Numbered from the stretch's first letter, positions 1-7,848 are shown. The stretch is 10,190 nucleotides of DNA from Pseudomonadota bacterium (GCA_030673585.1 DAOVIU010000011.1:1-10190), one strand, 5' to 3'. The notes: generated from the letters alone by a model not told the origin. A program made the numbers and translations.

Positions 1-1
1 C

Positions 2-1894
2 CAGGGGGAGGACGTAGTTGCCGGAATCCGAACCCCTCAACCCATTAACAGGCGACAGAAGGGGGACAGGGATATCCCCTCCCTGGAGGAGGAGATGCCC
101 CAGATTTATGGGCAACTGGATGAGATTCGTAAAAAGCTCGATAGCCATTACCGGGATATGCAGGACATCGAGTTCACCATCCAGCAGGGAAAGCTCTGGA
201 TGCTCCAGACCCGGGTCGGAAAGCGCACCGGATTGGCCGCCTTGAGGATGGCCGTAGACATGGTGCATGATGGGTTTATCACCAAGGAAGAGGCCCTTTT
301 ACGGGTGGAACCAGACCAACTGAACCAGGTATTGCGTCCGGTCTTCGATCCAGAACAGAAAAAGCGGGCCGTCGACGAGGGAAGCCTCATTGCCCGCGGT
401 CTGAACGCCGGCCCGGGGGCGGCGACGGGGAAGGTGGTCTTCAGCGCCTCTGATGCAGAGGACTGGGCTTCTCGGGGAGAGGAGGTCCTGTTAGTGAGGA
501 TCGAGACATCTCCCGAGGACATTCGAGGCATGAACGCAGCCCAGGGGATCTTGACCGCCCGGGGGGGAATGACTTCCCATGCCGCCTTGGTGGCTCGCCA
601 GATGGGCAAAGTCTGTGTGGTGGGGTGCGGTGCACTTGATATCAGCTACAAGACCCAGGAGATGAAAGTCAACGGTCGCATCATTAAGCAAGGCGACTAT
701 CTCTCCATCGATGGAACCAGCGGAGAAGTAATCATGGGGAGGATTCCTAGCCGGCCCCCCGAAATTCTGCAGGTTCTCATTGAACGGAGTAGAAGGCCCG
801 AAGAATCCCAGATCCACGGGTACTATGCGGAGTTGATGTCTTGGGCCGATGATGCCAGGAGATTGGGTGTTCACACGAATGCCGACAAACCCGATCAGGC
901 TCAGATAGCCATCGCCTTTGGAGCGGAGGGGATTGGCCTCTGCCGCACCGAACACATGTTCTTCGAGGAAGATCGGATCAATGCGGTCAGGGAGATGATC
1001 CTGGCCGAGGATAGCGACGGCCGAGAAAGGGCCCTCGCTCAGCTACAGCCCATGCAGAAAGAAGATTTCAAGGGGATCTTCCACGTGATGGGGGAAAGAC
1101 CGGTGACCATCCGGACCCTGGATCCCCCCCTCCATGAATTTCTCCCTCATACTCCGGGAGAGATCAAGGAACTGGCGAAAAGAATGGGGGTTTCCGAGGA
1201 TCTTCTGAGGACGAAAATTGAGGCACTGCATGAGAACAACCCCATGTTGGGACACCGCGGATGCCGCCTTGGGGTCGTTTATCCTGAGATCACGGCCATG
1301 CAGGCCAGGGCCATCTTCGAGGCGGCCTGTGACGTGGTTAAAGAGGGAATAGCAGTTCACCCGGAGGTGATGATCCCCTTGGTGGGAGATGTGCGGGAGT
1401 TGGCCAATCAACGAAGGGTAGTAGAGGCGGTGGCTCAGGAGGTATTCTCCCAGTATGGGACGGAAGTGGAGTACAAAGTGGGGACTATGATCGAGGTCCC
1501 AAGGAGCGCCCTCACCGCTGACCACGTGGCGAGGGAAGCCGATTTCTTTTCCTTCGGAACCAATGATATAACCCAAACTACCTACGGCATAAGCCGGGAT
1601 GATGCGGGGAAGTTCCTCCATGCATACCTTAACGCCAAGATTTGGGACTTTGATCCTTTTGAAAAGCTCGACCAGACCGGTGTGGGACAGCTAATGGATA
1701 TCGCTGTCAAGAAAGGACGAACGACAAGATCGGATCTAAAGATAGGAATTTGTGGAGAGCATGGTGGGGAACCGAGTTCCGTGGAGTTTTGCCATCAGAT
1801 AGGGCTCGATTACGTGAGCTGCTCTCCCTTTCGGGTCCCCATCGCACGACTGGCCGCCGCACATGCAGCCTTAAAGGAACGGAAGCGGAAGTGA
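2..1894 (+). CDS. ppdK: Pyruvate, phosphate dikinase, 5'-truncated by window edge
   Basis: Catalyses reversible interconversion of pyruvate, ATP and phosphate with PEP, AMP and pyrophosphate in the cytoplasm. The open frame runs from the window edge: codons from position 2 read [13 protein letters not shown], a conserved stretch at the end of the ATP-grasp nucleotide-binding domain, so the ATG at 95 is internal. About 630 codons are present; family members are about 870-900 residues, so roughly the first quarter is missing. Visible in order: the central phosphohistidine domain with GGMTSHAA (catalytic His at 578-580); the PEP/pyruvate TIM barrel with [22 protein letters not shown] and [10 protein letters not shown]; and the C-terminal [12 protein letters not shown] with the catalytic Cys at 1751-1753. 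All expected active-site motifs of the visible part are intact. The stop overlaps the GTG start of queH by 4 bases, so the two are probably cotranscribed. Identity is near certain; the physiological direction cannot be told from sequence. Confidence 0.97.
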   Translation, partial: QGEDVVAGIRTPQPINRRQKGDRDIPSLEEEMPQIYGQLDEIRKKLDSHYRDMQDIEFTIQQGKLWMLQTRVGKRTGLAALRMAVDMVHDGFITKEEALLRVEPDQLNQVLRPVFDPEQKKRAVDEGSLIARGLNAGPGAATGKVVFSASDAEDWASRGEEVLLVRIETSPEDIRGMNAAQGILTARGGMTSHAALVARQMGKVCVVGCGALDISYKTQEMKVNGRIIKQGDYLSIDGTSGEVIMGRIPSRPPEILQVLIERSRRPEESQIHGYYAELMSWADDARRLGVHTNADKPDQAQIAIAFGAEGIGLCRTEHMFFEEDRINAVREMILAEDSDGRERALAQLQPMQKEDFKGIFHVMGERPVTIRTLDPPLHEFLPHTPGEIKELAKRMGVSEDLLRTKIEALHENNPMLGHRGCRLGVVYPEITAMQARAIFEAACDVVKEGIAVHPEVMIPLVGDVRELANQRRVVEAVAQEVFSQYGTEVEYKVGTMIEVPRSALTADHVAREADFFSFGTNDITQTTYGISRDDAGKFLHAYLNAKIWDFDPFEKLDQTGVGQLMDIAVKKGRTTRSDLKIGICGEHGGEPSSVEFCHQIGLDYVSCSPFRVPIARLAAAHAALKERKRK

Positions 1895-2433
1895 AGGGTC
1901 TGATCCATATCTGTTGTGCCAATTGCCTCATCTCCCCTCTGAAGGCCTTGCGTGAGAAGGGTTGGGATATAACGGGCTTTTTCTACAACCCCAACATCCA
2001 CCCTTACCGAGAGTACCGGCAGAGGCTGGAGACAGTCAAGGAGTATGAGGGGGAGGCCGGATTGAAGATGATCTACCGAGATGAATATGATCTCGAGGGA
2101 TTTCTCCGCGGCGTGGTCTTTCGTGAGCATGAACGATGCAGATACTGTTACCATTGCCGCTTGGAAGCCACTGCTCAGACCGCAAAAAGGAAAGGATTTG
2201 ATGCCTTTACCACCACCCTCTTGTATAGCAAACATCAGAATCACTCCCTCATCAAGGAGATGGGCGAGGGCCTCGCGGAACAATTCTCAGTGTCCTTCTA
2301 CTATGAAGATTTCCGGAAATGGTGGCAGGAGGGGATTCGCGAATCGAAGGCCCTTGGCCTGTATCGCCAGCAGTACTGTGGGTGTATCTACAGCGAAAAG
2401 GAGAGGTATAGGGGAAGAGGAAATAAGCAATAG
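1891..2433 (+). CDS. queH: Epoxyqueuosine reductase QueH (DUF208 family)
   Basis: QueH performs the last step of queuosine synthesis, reducing epoxyqueuosine to queuosine in the anticodon of tRNAs; it is the cobalamin-independent alternative to QueG. The 180-residue product has the family hallmarks: HICCANC near the N-terminus (C8, C9, C12), CRYCYHC (C83, C86, C89), then [11 protein letters not shown] and QYCGCIYSE (C163, C165). The CC and CxxC cysteines are the expected iron-sulfur cluster ligands (family knowledge). The start chosen is GTG 1891, because the conserved domain begins two residues later. It has AAAGGAA 11 bases upstream and overlaps the ppdK stop as GTGA, which suggests translational coupling. 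The longer frame from ATG 1750 would add residues encoded inside ppdK in another frame and is rejected. Length is normal for the family. Confidence 0.94.
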   Translation: MKGLIHICCANCLISPLKALREKGWDITGFFYNPNIHPYREYRQRLETVKEYEGEAGLKMIYRDEYDLEGFLRGVVFREHERCRYCYHCRLEATAQTAKRKGFDAFTTTLLYSKHQNHSLIKEMGEGLAEQFSVSFYYEDFRKWWQEGIRESKALGLYRQQYCGCIYSEKERYRGRGNKQ

Positions 2434-2469
2434 GTCCATGAGGGTATTCAACTCCACCGGACGGGTGGC

Positions 2470-2688
2470 ATGAATTTCAGTGGGATGGGCAAGGCTCTCA
2501 TAATCGTCGGGGGAATCCTCGTCCTTATCGGCCTGGTCTTCATGGTGAGGGATAAGATCCCATGGATCGGTCGGCTTCCCGGAGACATATACGTTAAGCG
2601 AGATACCTTCGCCTTTTACTTCCCACTCACTACCTGTATCATCATCAGCATTATCCTGACCCTGCTTTTCGTCCTCTTCAGGAAGTGA
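2470..2688 (+). CDS. DUF2905 family small membrane protein
   Basis: A 72-residue protein with two predicted transmembrane segments (about residues 8-26 and 50-69) flanking a short loop with the conserved IPWIGRLPGDI motif (about 30-40) and then FAFYFPLTTC. This pattern is the signature of the DUF2905 family, whose function is unknown. It ends in a basic FRK tail, consistent with an inner-membrane protein. The start is uncertain: ATG 2470 gives the listed form, while ATG 2485 (MGKALIIVGG) fits the usual family N-terminus equally well, and neither has a strong ribosome-binding site. It lies 36 bases after queH on the same strand and may be the last gene of a ppdK-queH unit. Genes of this family are often seen near queuosine or RuvABC genes (from memory), which fits here. 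Confidence 0.88.
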   Translation: MNFSGMGKALIIVGGILVLIGLVFMVRDKIPWIGRLPGDIYVKRDTFAFYFPLTTCIIISIILTLLFVLFRK

Positions 2689-2704
2689 TGGGCCGCATTT
2701 CATC

Positions 2705-2733
2705 TTGACAAACGGGAAGGATTCTGGTAGCAA
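2705..2733 (+). promoter_or_regulatory. Sigma-70-like promoter for the PA2779/C39/TPR cluster
   Basis: A perfect TTGACA at 2705-2710 is followed after 17 bases by TAGCAA (2728-2733), a weak -10 hexamer preceded by TGG, which gives an extended -10 element. It sits in the 82-base gap between the DUF2905 gene and the PA2779-family gene, about 35 bases before the start codon. It would let the envelope cluster be transcribed independently of ppdK-queH. The -10 matches consensus at only three positions, so the call is moderate. Confidence 0.5.
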
Positions 2734-2770
2734 TTACCAACTATTCACCTAACGAAAAGGAGGGGAGCTC

Positions 2771-3181
2771 ATGATCTTCGTTAAGAGGTTCTTTGTTAAC
2801 CGGGTATTTGTCTGCTATCTCATCGTGGCCTTTTCAATTCTGTCCTTTGCCAGCAGCGCTCCAGCCATGTTCATCCCATCCCCCTCTGAAGGGAATGGAA
2901 CCAGCCATCGAGAGGTGGACCTCCAGAAAATTCAAGAATTCCTGGAGTTAAAACTCGTCCAGCACAAGCTTTCGCAACTCGGGTTCACGACGGATGAAAT
3001 CCAGGCACGCCTTCACCAACTGGATGATGAGCAGATCCACCAGATTGCCGGCCAGATTCAGGCATTGGAGGCGGGTGGAGATGGCGCTACCGCCGCCTGG
3101 ATCATTGCGCTCGTTCTCTTGGGAATTGTCGTGTTCCTCATCCTGGAATTGACGGGGGTCATAGACGTCCTGAAATGGTAG
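2771..3181 (+). CDS. PA2779 family (DUF6627) exported membrane protein
   Basis: A 136-residue protein of unknown function. The first 32 residues form a signal-like segment: a basic n-region (VKRFFVNR), a hydrophobic core, then a small-residue end (SSAPA) that looks like a signal peptidase I site. Residues about 48-100 are amphipathic and helical, with the family-typical sequence LSQLGFTTDEIQARLHQLDD. A short Gly-rich stretch (AGGDGA) follows, then a C-terminal transmembrane helix (about 108-130) ending in a short tail. This architecture and the immediately following C39-like peptidase gene match the PA2779/PA2778 pair named after Pseudomonas aeruginosa. The start has a very strong ribosome-binding site, AAGGAGG at 2757-2763, seven bases upstream. 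The product probably sits in the inner membrane with its helical part in the periplasm (inference). Confidence 0.85.
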   Translation: MIFVKRFFVNRVFVCYLIVAFSILSFASSAPAMFIPSPSEGNGTSHREVDLQKIQEFLELKLVQHKLSQLGFTTDEIQARLHQLDDEQIHQIAGQIQALEAGGDGATAAWIIALVLLGIVVFLILELTGVIDVLKW

Positions 3182-3200
3182 CCTTCGAGGCCCTCGAGCG

Positions 3201-3773
3201 ATGAAGAAGGTGTTGTTCCTCGCGATGTTGGTGGGTCTCGTCTCCCTTCATTGCGCCCGAGAAGACCTCATTTCCCTCGAACAGGGCTTCCATGAAGACC
3301 GTGAATTCGGGCATTATATCACCGATGTCCCCTTTTTCCCCCAGTCCAAATATCAATGCGGTCCGGCATCCTTGGCCAGCGTCCTCAATTACTACGGATG
3401 CCGAGTAACGCCGGAGGAGATCGCGAAGGCGATCTACACAAAACGATTAAGGGGAACCCTGAACATCGATTTGCTCCTGTTTGCCCAGGGCATGGGGGTC
3501 TATGCCAGGGCGTACAGGGGGGACTTAACCGATTTGAAGAACCATATCTCTAAGGATCGTCCGCTCATCGTCTTTCAGGATTTGGGATATCCCCTCCTTC
3601 CGATACGGCACTTCTCGGTGGTTATCGGGTACGACGAAACCAAAGGTATCCTTATCCTCCATTCGGGAAAGCGGGCCAACAAAGCTACCCCGTACAAGGG
3701 ATTTTTGCGTTCATGGGCAAAGATGGACAATTGGACGCTCCTCATCCTTCCCAAACGAGGAGCCGGAAATTAG
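3201..3773 (+). CDS. PA2778 family C39-like cysteine peptidase
   Basis: A 190-residue exported papain-like protein of the C39-like fold. A short hydrophobic leader (about 1-18) ends at SLHC; C18 could be lipidated, but His at -1 is not a standard lipobox. The peptidase domain starts around residue 38: Q48, then YQCGPASL with the presumed nucleophile C53, and RHFSVVIGYD with H137 as the general base. At the place where classical C39 enzymes carry Asp in a DP-type motif there is ILHSG, so the third catalytic residue is unclear. It starts 19 bases after the PA2779-family gene with a weak ribosome-binding site. In other genomes, as I recall, PA2778-type proteins often carry a TPR region at the C-terminus; here the TPR part is a separate overlapping gene. 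The substrate is unknown; it may process or bind a partner in the periplasm. Confidence 0.85.
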   Translation: MKKVLFLAMLVGLVSLHCAREDLISLEQGFHEDREFGHYITDVPFFPQSKYQCGPASLASVLNYYGCRVTPEEIAKAIYTKRLRGTLNIDLLLFAQGMGVYARAYRGDLTDLKNHISKDRPLIVFQDLGYPLLPIRHFSVVIGYDETKGILILHSGKRANKATPYKGFLRSWAKMDNWTLLILPKRGAGN

Positions 3774-4402
3774 TTCGATTCTCCGTTCTCCTTATGCTCA
3801 TCCTCTCCTTCGTGAGCGTTGCTGGATGCGGTCGCGCTCGCCTTACGAACCGCCCCGATGATCCACTGTCGGCACAGGAGCATTGGGCCCTGGGGTCCAT
3901 CTACGAGAAGAGGGGGGAAAGGGACCTGGCCCTTCGGGAGTACGAAGCGGCATTGGAGCAAGATTCAGATTTCCTTCCACCCCTGATCCGACTGGCGGAA
4001 CTCTCCTACGGAATGGGCGAATATGTTCGAGCGGAGAGGTACTATCGAAAAGCCATCAAACTGGCACCGCGAAACGGCGACCTCTACAACAACCTCTGTT
4101 GGGTCTACCTTTCCCAGGGGAAGAAGCTAAAAAAGGCGGAAAGCCTCATCATGAGGGCAATGGAATTGAACCCGGAACACCAGGGTTATTACCTCGATAC
4201 GTTGGGAGCCATTTATCTCAAAGACCATCGATACCGGGATGCCATCAAAGCGCTGGAGGCGGCTACCTCCTTTTTCGATGAAACCCAGCCCGAGCTTCTG
4301 GGCGAGGTATATCGAAACCTCGGTCTTGCTTACGAGGGTATCGGCGAACGGCCAAAGGCCGAACAATCCTTTGAGAAGGCAAGGGATCTCCTCGGTCGCT
4401 GA
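3713..4402 (+). CDS. TPR-repeat lipoprotein
   Basis: A protein of up to 229 residues with a lipoprotein signal: basic RSRKLVR, a hydrophobic core, and lipobox VAGC with the acylated Cys at residue 39. The mature part is a run of about five tetratricopeptide repeats (roughly 54-87, 88-121, 122-157, 158-190 and 196-229), recognisable from patterns such as WALGSIYEKRGERDLALREYEAAL and YYRKAIKLAP. TPRs are protein-interaction scaffolds. The start listed is ATG 3713, with AAGGGA 11 bases upstream, giving a 61-base overlap with the C39-like gene in another frame. TTG 3731 gives a shorter leader; ATG 3794 would remove the basic n-region. The overlap argues for coupled translation and a shared role with the peptidase. 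The stop is 4 bases from the stop of the convergent M20 gene. Confidence 0.85.
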   Translation: MGKDGQLDAPHPSQTRSRKLVRFSVLLMLILSFVSVAGCGRARLTNRPDDPLSAQEHWALGSIYEKRGERDLALREYEAALEQDSDFLPPLIRLAELSYGMGEYVRAERYYRKAIKLAPRNGDLYNNLCWVYLSQGKKLKKAESLIMRAMELNPEHQGYYLDTLGAIYLKDHRYRDAIKALEAATSFFDETQPELLGEVYRNLGLAYEGIGERPKAEQSFEKARDLLGR

Positions 4403-4406
4403 TACC

Positions 4407-5741
4407 TCAAAAGCCCGATACTTCCCCTATTATCTCATATAATAATCGAATAGCGAATGACAGGTTCTCCGTTGTGAGGCGTTCGTTATGACCATGAATC
4501 CTCAACAGATCGGATTGGCTCAACCTGAAGGGAGAGAAATCGTAGCAGACCACTCCCTGTTCCCGAAAGTGTCGACTATCGGTTGCCCCAGGGAGGAGTG
4601 GGTGGGCCACGATACAGTTCGGGTCCCTTCTTCGGGCCACGGTAGTGATGGCGCGAAAGAGGTCCGTATCCAATGGCGAGGGCGGTATGGGCTTCGCCTC
4701 GGACTTGACTTCCACCTCGGCGCCCGTTTCCCTTATCAACCCCCTCACCTCCTCCAGGAAATCCTCCTTTGAGCTCCCCGGGATTAAACGGCAGTCGAGG
4801 ATTGCCTCTCCTTCGGAGGGGATGATGTTTGCCTTGGTACCCGCCCGTATTACGGTGAGGGCGATGGTATCCCTGACCATGGCATTGTGAATAGGATTTG
4901 CCGTAAACTCCCCCGCGAAGAATTCATCCTGTAATGACTTCGCCAAATTCCGAAAGCGGTTCACCTTGTGGGGCCATTTCACGGGGGCTATGTTGGAAAA
5001 GTATTCCTGGACCAGGGGGATAACGCGAAACAGGGGCCTCCATTTTGCCAGTCTCCCCAGGGCATCGACGAGTTTCTCAGTGGCGCCATCAGGCTGAGGT
5101 ATTGATCCATGGCCCGATAAGCCACTGGCTCTCACCTTGATCGGAAAAACGACCTTCTGAACAGTGGAGATCTCGTAATATTCGAGGTTTCCCCCCTCAT
5201 CCACAATGACACCTCCACCCTCGTTGAGAACATACTCCGCTTCCTTCAATTGGGGAACGTTTTCCAACATCCACCTGGCCCCAAGCCTTCCGCCCATCTC
5301 CTCATCCGCCAGGGCCAGGAAAATGATATCCCTGCTGAGGGCAATATGGCTGCGTTTGAGCATCAGAAAAGCTATAAGCTGGGCGATCCCCATCCCCTTA
5401 TTATCAAGGGCTCCCCGGCCATAGATATACCCATCCCTCATCACCCCCCCAAAGGGGTCTACCTCCCATTTGTCCCGCTCCGCCGCCACTACGTCCATAT
5501 GGTTCAGGAGAATCAGCGGTTTTTTCGACCCATCGCCGCTCAGTGTAGCCATGAGGTTGGCCCGTCCCGGGTGTGGATTGAAGACGGTGCACGAAATGGA
5601 TTCCTTCTCCAGTATCCCCTTCAGGAATAGAGCCGCCTCCATCTCGTTTCCCGGGGGATTGGTCGTATCTATTCGGATATATTCCCGAAGATGGGTTACC
5701 CCCTCCTGGGTAACCCTTTCCCAATCGACCGGTTTTCCCAT
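4407..5741 (-). CDS. M20 family metallopeptidase / amidohydrolase
   Basis: A 444-residue zinc hydrolase of the M20 family, which removes amino acids or acyl groups from peptides and N-acyl amino acids. The co-catalytic two-zinc site is complete: H81 (LLNHMDVV), bridging D113 (YGRGALDNKG), the catalytic/ligand pair E147-E148 (LADEEMGG), E174 (LNEGGG) and H416 (IHGHNE). A dimerisation (lid) domain is inserted at about residues 200-340, starting near VRASGLSGHGS. KWEVDPFGG and DGYIYGRG resemble the PM20D1/carboxypeptidase-like branch more than DapE or ArgE, but the substrate cannot be assigned. There is no signal peptide, so it is cytoplasmic. ATG 5739-5741 has AAGGAG eight bases upstream (5750-5755). 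It follows ade by 26 bases on the same strand, so the two are probably one transcript. No terminator is visible before the convergent TPR gene. Confidence 0.93.
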   Translation of the reverse strand: MGKPVDWERVTQEGVTHLREYIRIDTTNPPGNEMEAALFLKGILEKESISCTVFNPHPGRANLMATLSGDGSKKPLILLNHMDVVAAERDKWEVDPFGGVMRDGYIYGRGALDNKGMGIAQLIAFLMLKRSHIALSRDIIFLALADEEMGGRLGARWMLENVPQLKEAEYVLNEGGGVIVDEGGNLEYYEISTVQKVVFPIKVRASGLSGHGSIPQPDGATEKLVDALGRLAKWRPLFRVIPLVQEYFSNIAPVKWPHKVNRFRNLAKSLQDEFFAGEFTANPIHNAMVRDTIALTVIRAGTKANIIPSEGEAILDCRLIPGSSKEDFLEEVRGLIRETGAEVEVKSEAKPIPPSPLDTDLFRAITTVARRRDPNCIVAHPLLPGATDSRHFREQGVVCYDFSPFRLSQSDLLRIHGHNERLTTENLSFAIRLLYEIIGEVSGF

Positions 5742-5767
5742 ATCGCGTTCTCCTTCTTTCGCTGATG

Positions 5768-7480
5768 CTACTCCCCGAAAAGGGGGATAATTCGGAATTG
5801 ACCCACGTCGACCAATCCTCGGTCGGTGACCCTGAGTTCTGGGATCACGGTAAGGGATAAGAAGGCCAGGGCCATAAACGGGTCTTCAAGTTTACACCCC
5901 ATATCTCGAGCCATTTTTCTCATGAGCTTCAGGCGTTTCACCACATGCTCGATTCCCTTATCGGACATGAGCCCGGCCAGGGGGAGGGCCAAAGAGGCTG
6001 ATATTCTCCCCCCCTGAACGATTACGAGGCCACCTCCCATCTCGGCTATGTTGGCCGCGGCTGTCGCCATGTCGATGTCGTTGTCTCCGACAACAACGAT
6101 ATTGTGGGCGTCATGGGCCACGGAGGAACCAATAGCCCCACCGCTGACCCCAAATCCCCTCACGAATCCCAGTCCGATGTTTCCCGAAGCAGTATGCCTC
6201 TCGAAGACGGCCACCTTGAGGATGTCCCGTTCCGGATCCGCTTCCGCTTTCCCATCCCTTATAGGTACCGGTTCAACCAGGGCCTTCGTCACCAGCTGAC
6301 CGGGGATAATCTCGATGATCTTGGCGAGGCGTCCCTGGGCTCGTATGGCTAAGTCCTCCGGGCTAATGGACCTCACATGTATCGTATTGCCCACCTCCAT
6401 TCCCTTGGAGCGTATGGTTCCTGCTAACATCTTCCCGCCTCGGGCCACCAACTTTCCATCCTTGAAGACGCAATCGACGATAAACAAAGTCAAATCATCG
6501 AGTACCACGAGGTCTGCCCTGAAGCCGGGCGCAACTGTCCCGACATCCCTCAGCCCATATGCCTCAGCCACATTGATGGTAGCCATCTGGATCGCGATAA
6601 TCGGACTCAATCCGAGGCTCACGGATTTGCGGAGGATGAAATCCAGATGTCCCTCCTCCATTAAGTCGTCGGGGTGCCGATCGTCCGATGCGAACAGGCA
6701 TCTTCGGGCAGTCGCCGGAGTCACCAGGGGAAGGAGGTCCTCTAGATTTTTGGCCATCGAGCCTTCCCTGATCAGGATTGCCATTCCATTGCGCAGCTTT
6801 TCCCTTGCCTCCTCCAGGTTCGTGCATTCGTGGTCCGACCGAATGCCGGCGGTGATGTAAGCAGCCAGGTCTTTCCCGGTGAGGCCAGGGCAATGGCCGT
6901 CAATGGGTTTTCCCCGGGCCATCTCAATTTTTTCCAGCATATCGGGATTGCACCGAATCACACCGGGGAAATCCATTACTTCCCCCAGGCCCAGGGCCCA
7001 TTCCTTATCCCTCAGGCCCTCCAAATCTCGGTCATCGAGCCGTGCCCCCGAGGTCTCCATCTCCGTCGCGGGGACACAGGAGGGAAGCATAATATAGGTA
7101 TTGAGGGGAATTCCCTCTGCCATCTCGGCCATGAGGGTTATCCCCTCGATCCCCATCACGTTCGCAATTTCATGGGGGTCGCTGATAACGGAAGTCGTAC
7201 CCCGGGGGACCACTGCCCTCGCATATTCGGGAGGAATCACCATACTGCTTTCCATGTGGACATGGGCGTCTATGAATCCGGGACAGAGGAATTTTCCCTC
7301 CAAATCCATCTCCCTTTCCGCCTCATAGTGACCAATACCCACGATGGTGTCGCCATATATGGCCACGTCCGCGGGATAGATTTCTCCGGATAAGACATTG
7401 ATCAGGTTTGCATTTTTCAAGAGGAGGTTAGCCCTCCCCTCTCCCCGGGCGGCCTTAATTTTTTCCTCCAAGTCGTCCAT
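5768..7480 (-). CDS. ade: Adenine deaminase
   Basis: Converts adenine to hypoxanthine and ammonia in purine salvage, in the cytoplasm, using a metal centre. The 570-residue product matches the family in length and layout: an N-terminal amidohydrolase barrel with PGFIDAHVHMESS (metal ligands H73 and H75), SDPHEIANVMG (H103), GLGEVMD (E167), DGHCPGL (H196), RSDHE (H217) and FASDDRHPDDL (D266-D267). The C-terminal adenine deaminase domain contains SSVAHDAHNIVVVGDND and AEMGGGLVIV. The start is set at ATG 7478-7480, because GGAGG lies nine bases upstream. A longer TTG-started form (from 7516, 12 more residues) has no ribosome-binding site and adds a basic stretch atypical of the family. The M20 gene follows 26 bases later. 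A 368-base non-coding region lies upstream; no purine riboswitch was recognised in it. Confidence 0.96.
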   Translation of the reverse strand: MDDLEEKIKAARGEGRANLLLKNANLINVLSGEIYPADVAIYGDTIVGIGHYEAEREMDLEGKFLCPGFIDAHVHMESSMVIPPEYARAVVPRGTTSVISDPHEIANVMGIEGITLMAEMAEGIPLNTYIMLPSCVPATEMETSGARLDDRDLEGLRDKEWALGLGEVMDFPGVIRCNPDMLEKIEMARGKPIDGHCPGLTGKDLAAYITAGIRSDHECTNLEEAREKLRNGMAILIREGSMAKNLEDLLPLVTPATARRCLFASDDRHPDDLMEEGHLDFILRKSVSLGLSPIIAIQMATINVAEAYGLRDVGTVAPGFRADLVVLDDLTLFIVDCVFKDGKLVARGGKMLAGTIRSKGMEVGNTIHVRSISPEDLAIRAQGRLAKIIEIIPGQLVTKALVEPVPIRDGKAEADPERDILKVAVFERHTASGNIGLGFVRGFGVSGGAIGSSVAHDAHNIVVVGDNDIDMATAAANIAEMGGGLVIVQGGRISASLALPLAGLMSDKGIEHVVKRLKLMRKMARDMGCKLEDPFMALAFLSLTVIPELRVTDRGLVDVGQFRIIPLFGE

Positions 7481-7848
7481 CCCTACTTTCCTCCGACGAT
7501 ATCGTTCTTTGATCAATACGTAGTTGGTACGGGGTCATCACGGAAAGGGTTCGAGTAGCACCCGAGCGTCTGCGGGGATTCAATCCGTCTCCACACCGCA
7601 ATGGGAACCCGACCGGATATCATGCTCCCTGAAGAAGCATAAACGCGTTTCTGGTAATCACTCGTAACGAAGCAAAAAGGGGAGTAATTTGCGCTATGCG
7701 AACCCGAAGGGTGAGCCTGGGCCAGACGTCGGGCCTAAATGGGGCCGATTACCGCTAAACCGGTTAAAATGGCCGAAAATCCTCTCAATGCGCGAAGGGG
7801 GTTTTGGGGAGCACCGTGTTGATAGTCGACGGGGAAATCTCCTCTCCT
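7481..7848 (-). other. Long non-coding leader upstream of ade with inverted repeats
   Basis: 368 bases between the transglycosylase stop and the ade start, with no convincing gene on either strand. Visible structure: GGTAATC (7653-7659) and GATTACC (7747-7753) are a 7-base inverted pair enclosing about 87 bases. Inside it ACCC/GGGT pair around a three-base loop near 7702-7712. On the minus strand ATGCTTC/GGAGCAT form a 7-pair hairpin (7622-7640, one G-U pair). TGCGG (7571-7575) pairs with CCGCA (7596-7600) and encloses the near-palindrome GGATTCAATCC (7576-7586). AACCGGTT lies near 7759. No known riboswitch, T-box or tRNA was recognised, and no clear promoter or U-tract terminator was found. 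It could be an ade leader RNA, a transglycosylase 3' region, or a repeat remnant. Confidence 0.35.
7490..7494 (-). promoter_or_regulatory. Ribosome-binding site that fixes the ade start
   Basis: GGAGG on the minus strand, nine bases before ATG 7480. It favours this start over the upstream TTG at 7516, which has no Shine-Dalgarno-like sequence in front of it. Confidence 0.8.

Noticed and set aside
1750..1890. N-terminal extension of QueH from ATG 1750
   Set aside because: The extension is encoded inside ppdK in another frame, and the conserved QueH fold begins two residues after GTG 1891, which has its own ribosome-binding site.
6830..7393. 187-residue plus-strand open frame inside ade
   Set aside because: It lies antisense to well-conserved ade coding sequence, its composition is unlike a folded protein, and it has no recognisable domain.
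7481..7516. TTG start of adenine deaminase giving 12 more residues
   Set aside because: There is no ribosome-binding site before the TTG, whereas ATG 7480 has GGAGG at good spacing.
7571..7600. Possible tRNA/tmRNA T-arm (GGATTCAATCC followed by CTCCAC)
   Set aside because: The T-stem does not pair properly around TTCAATC, and no acceptor, D or anticodon arms can be built upstream.
7555..7740. Minus-strand open stretch of about 60 codons upstream of ade
   Set aside because: It has no good start or ribosome-binding site and no family resemblance; chance absence of stops in GC-rich DNA is sufficient.
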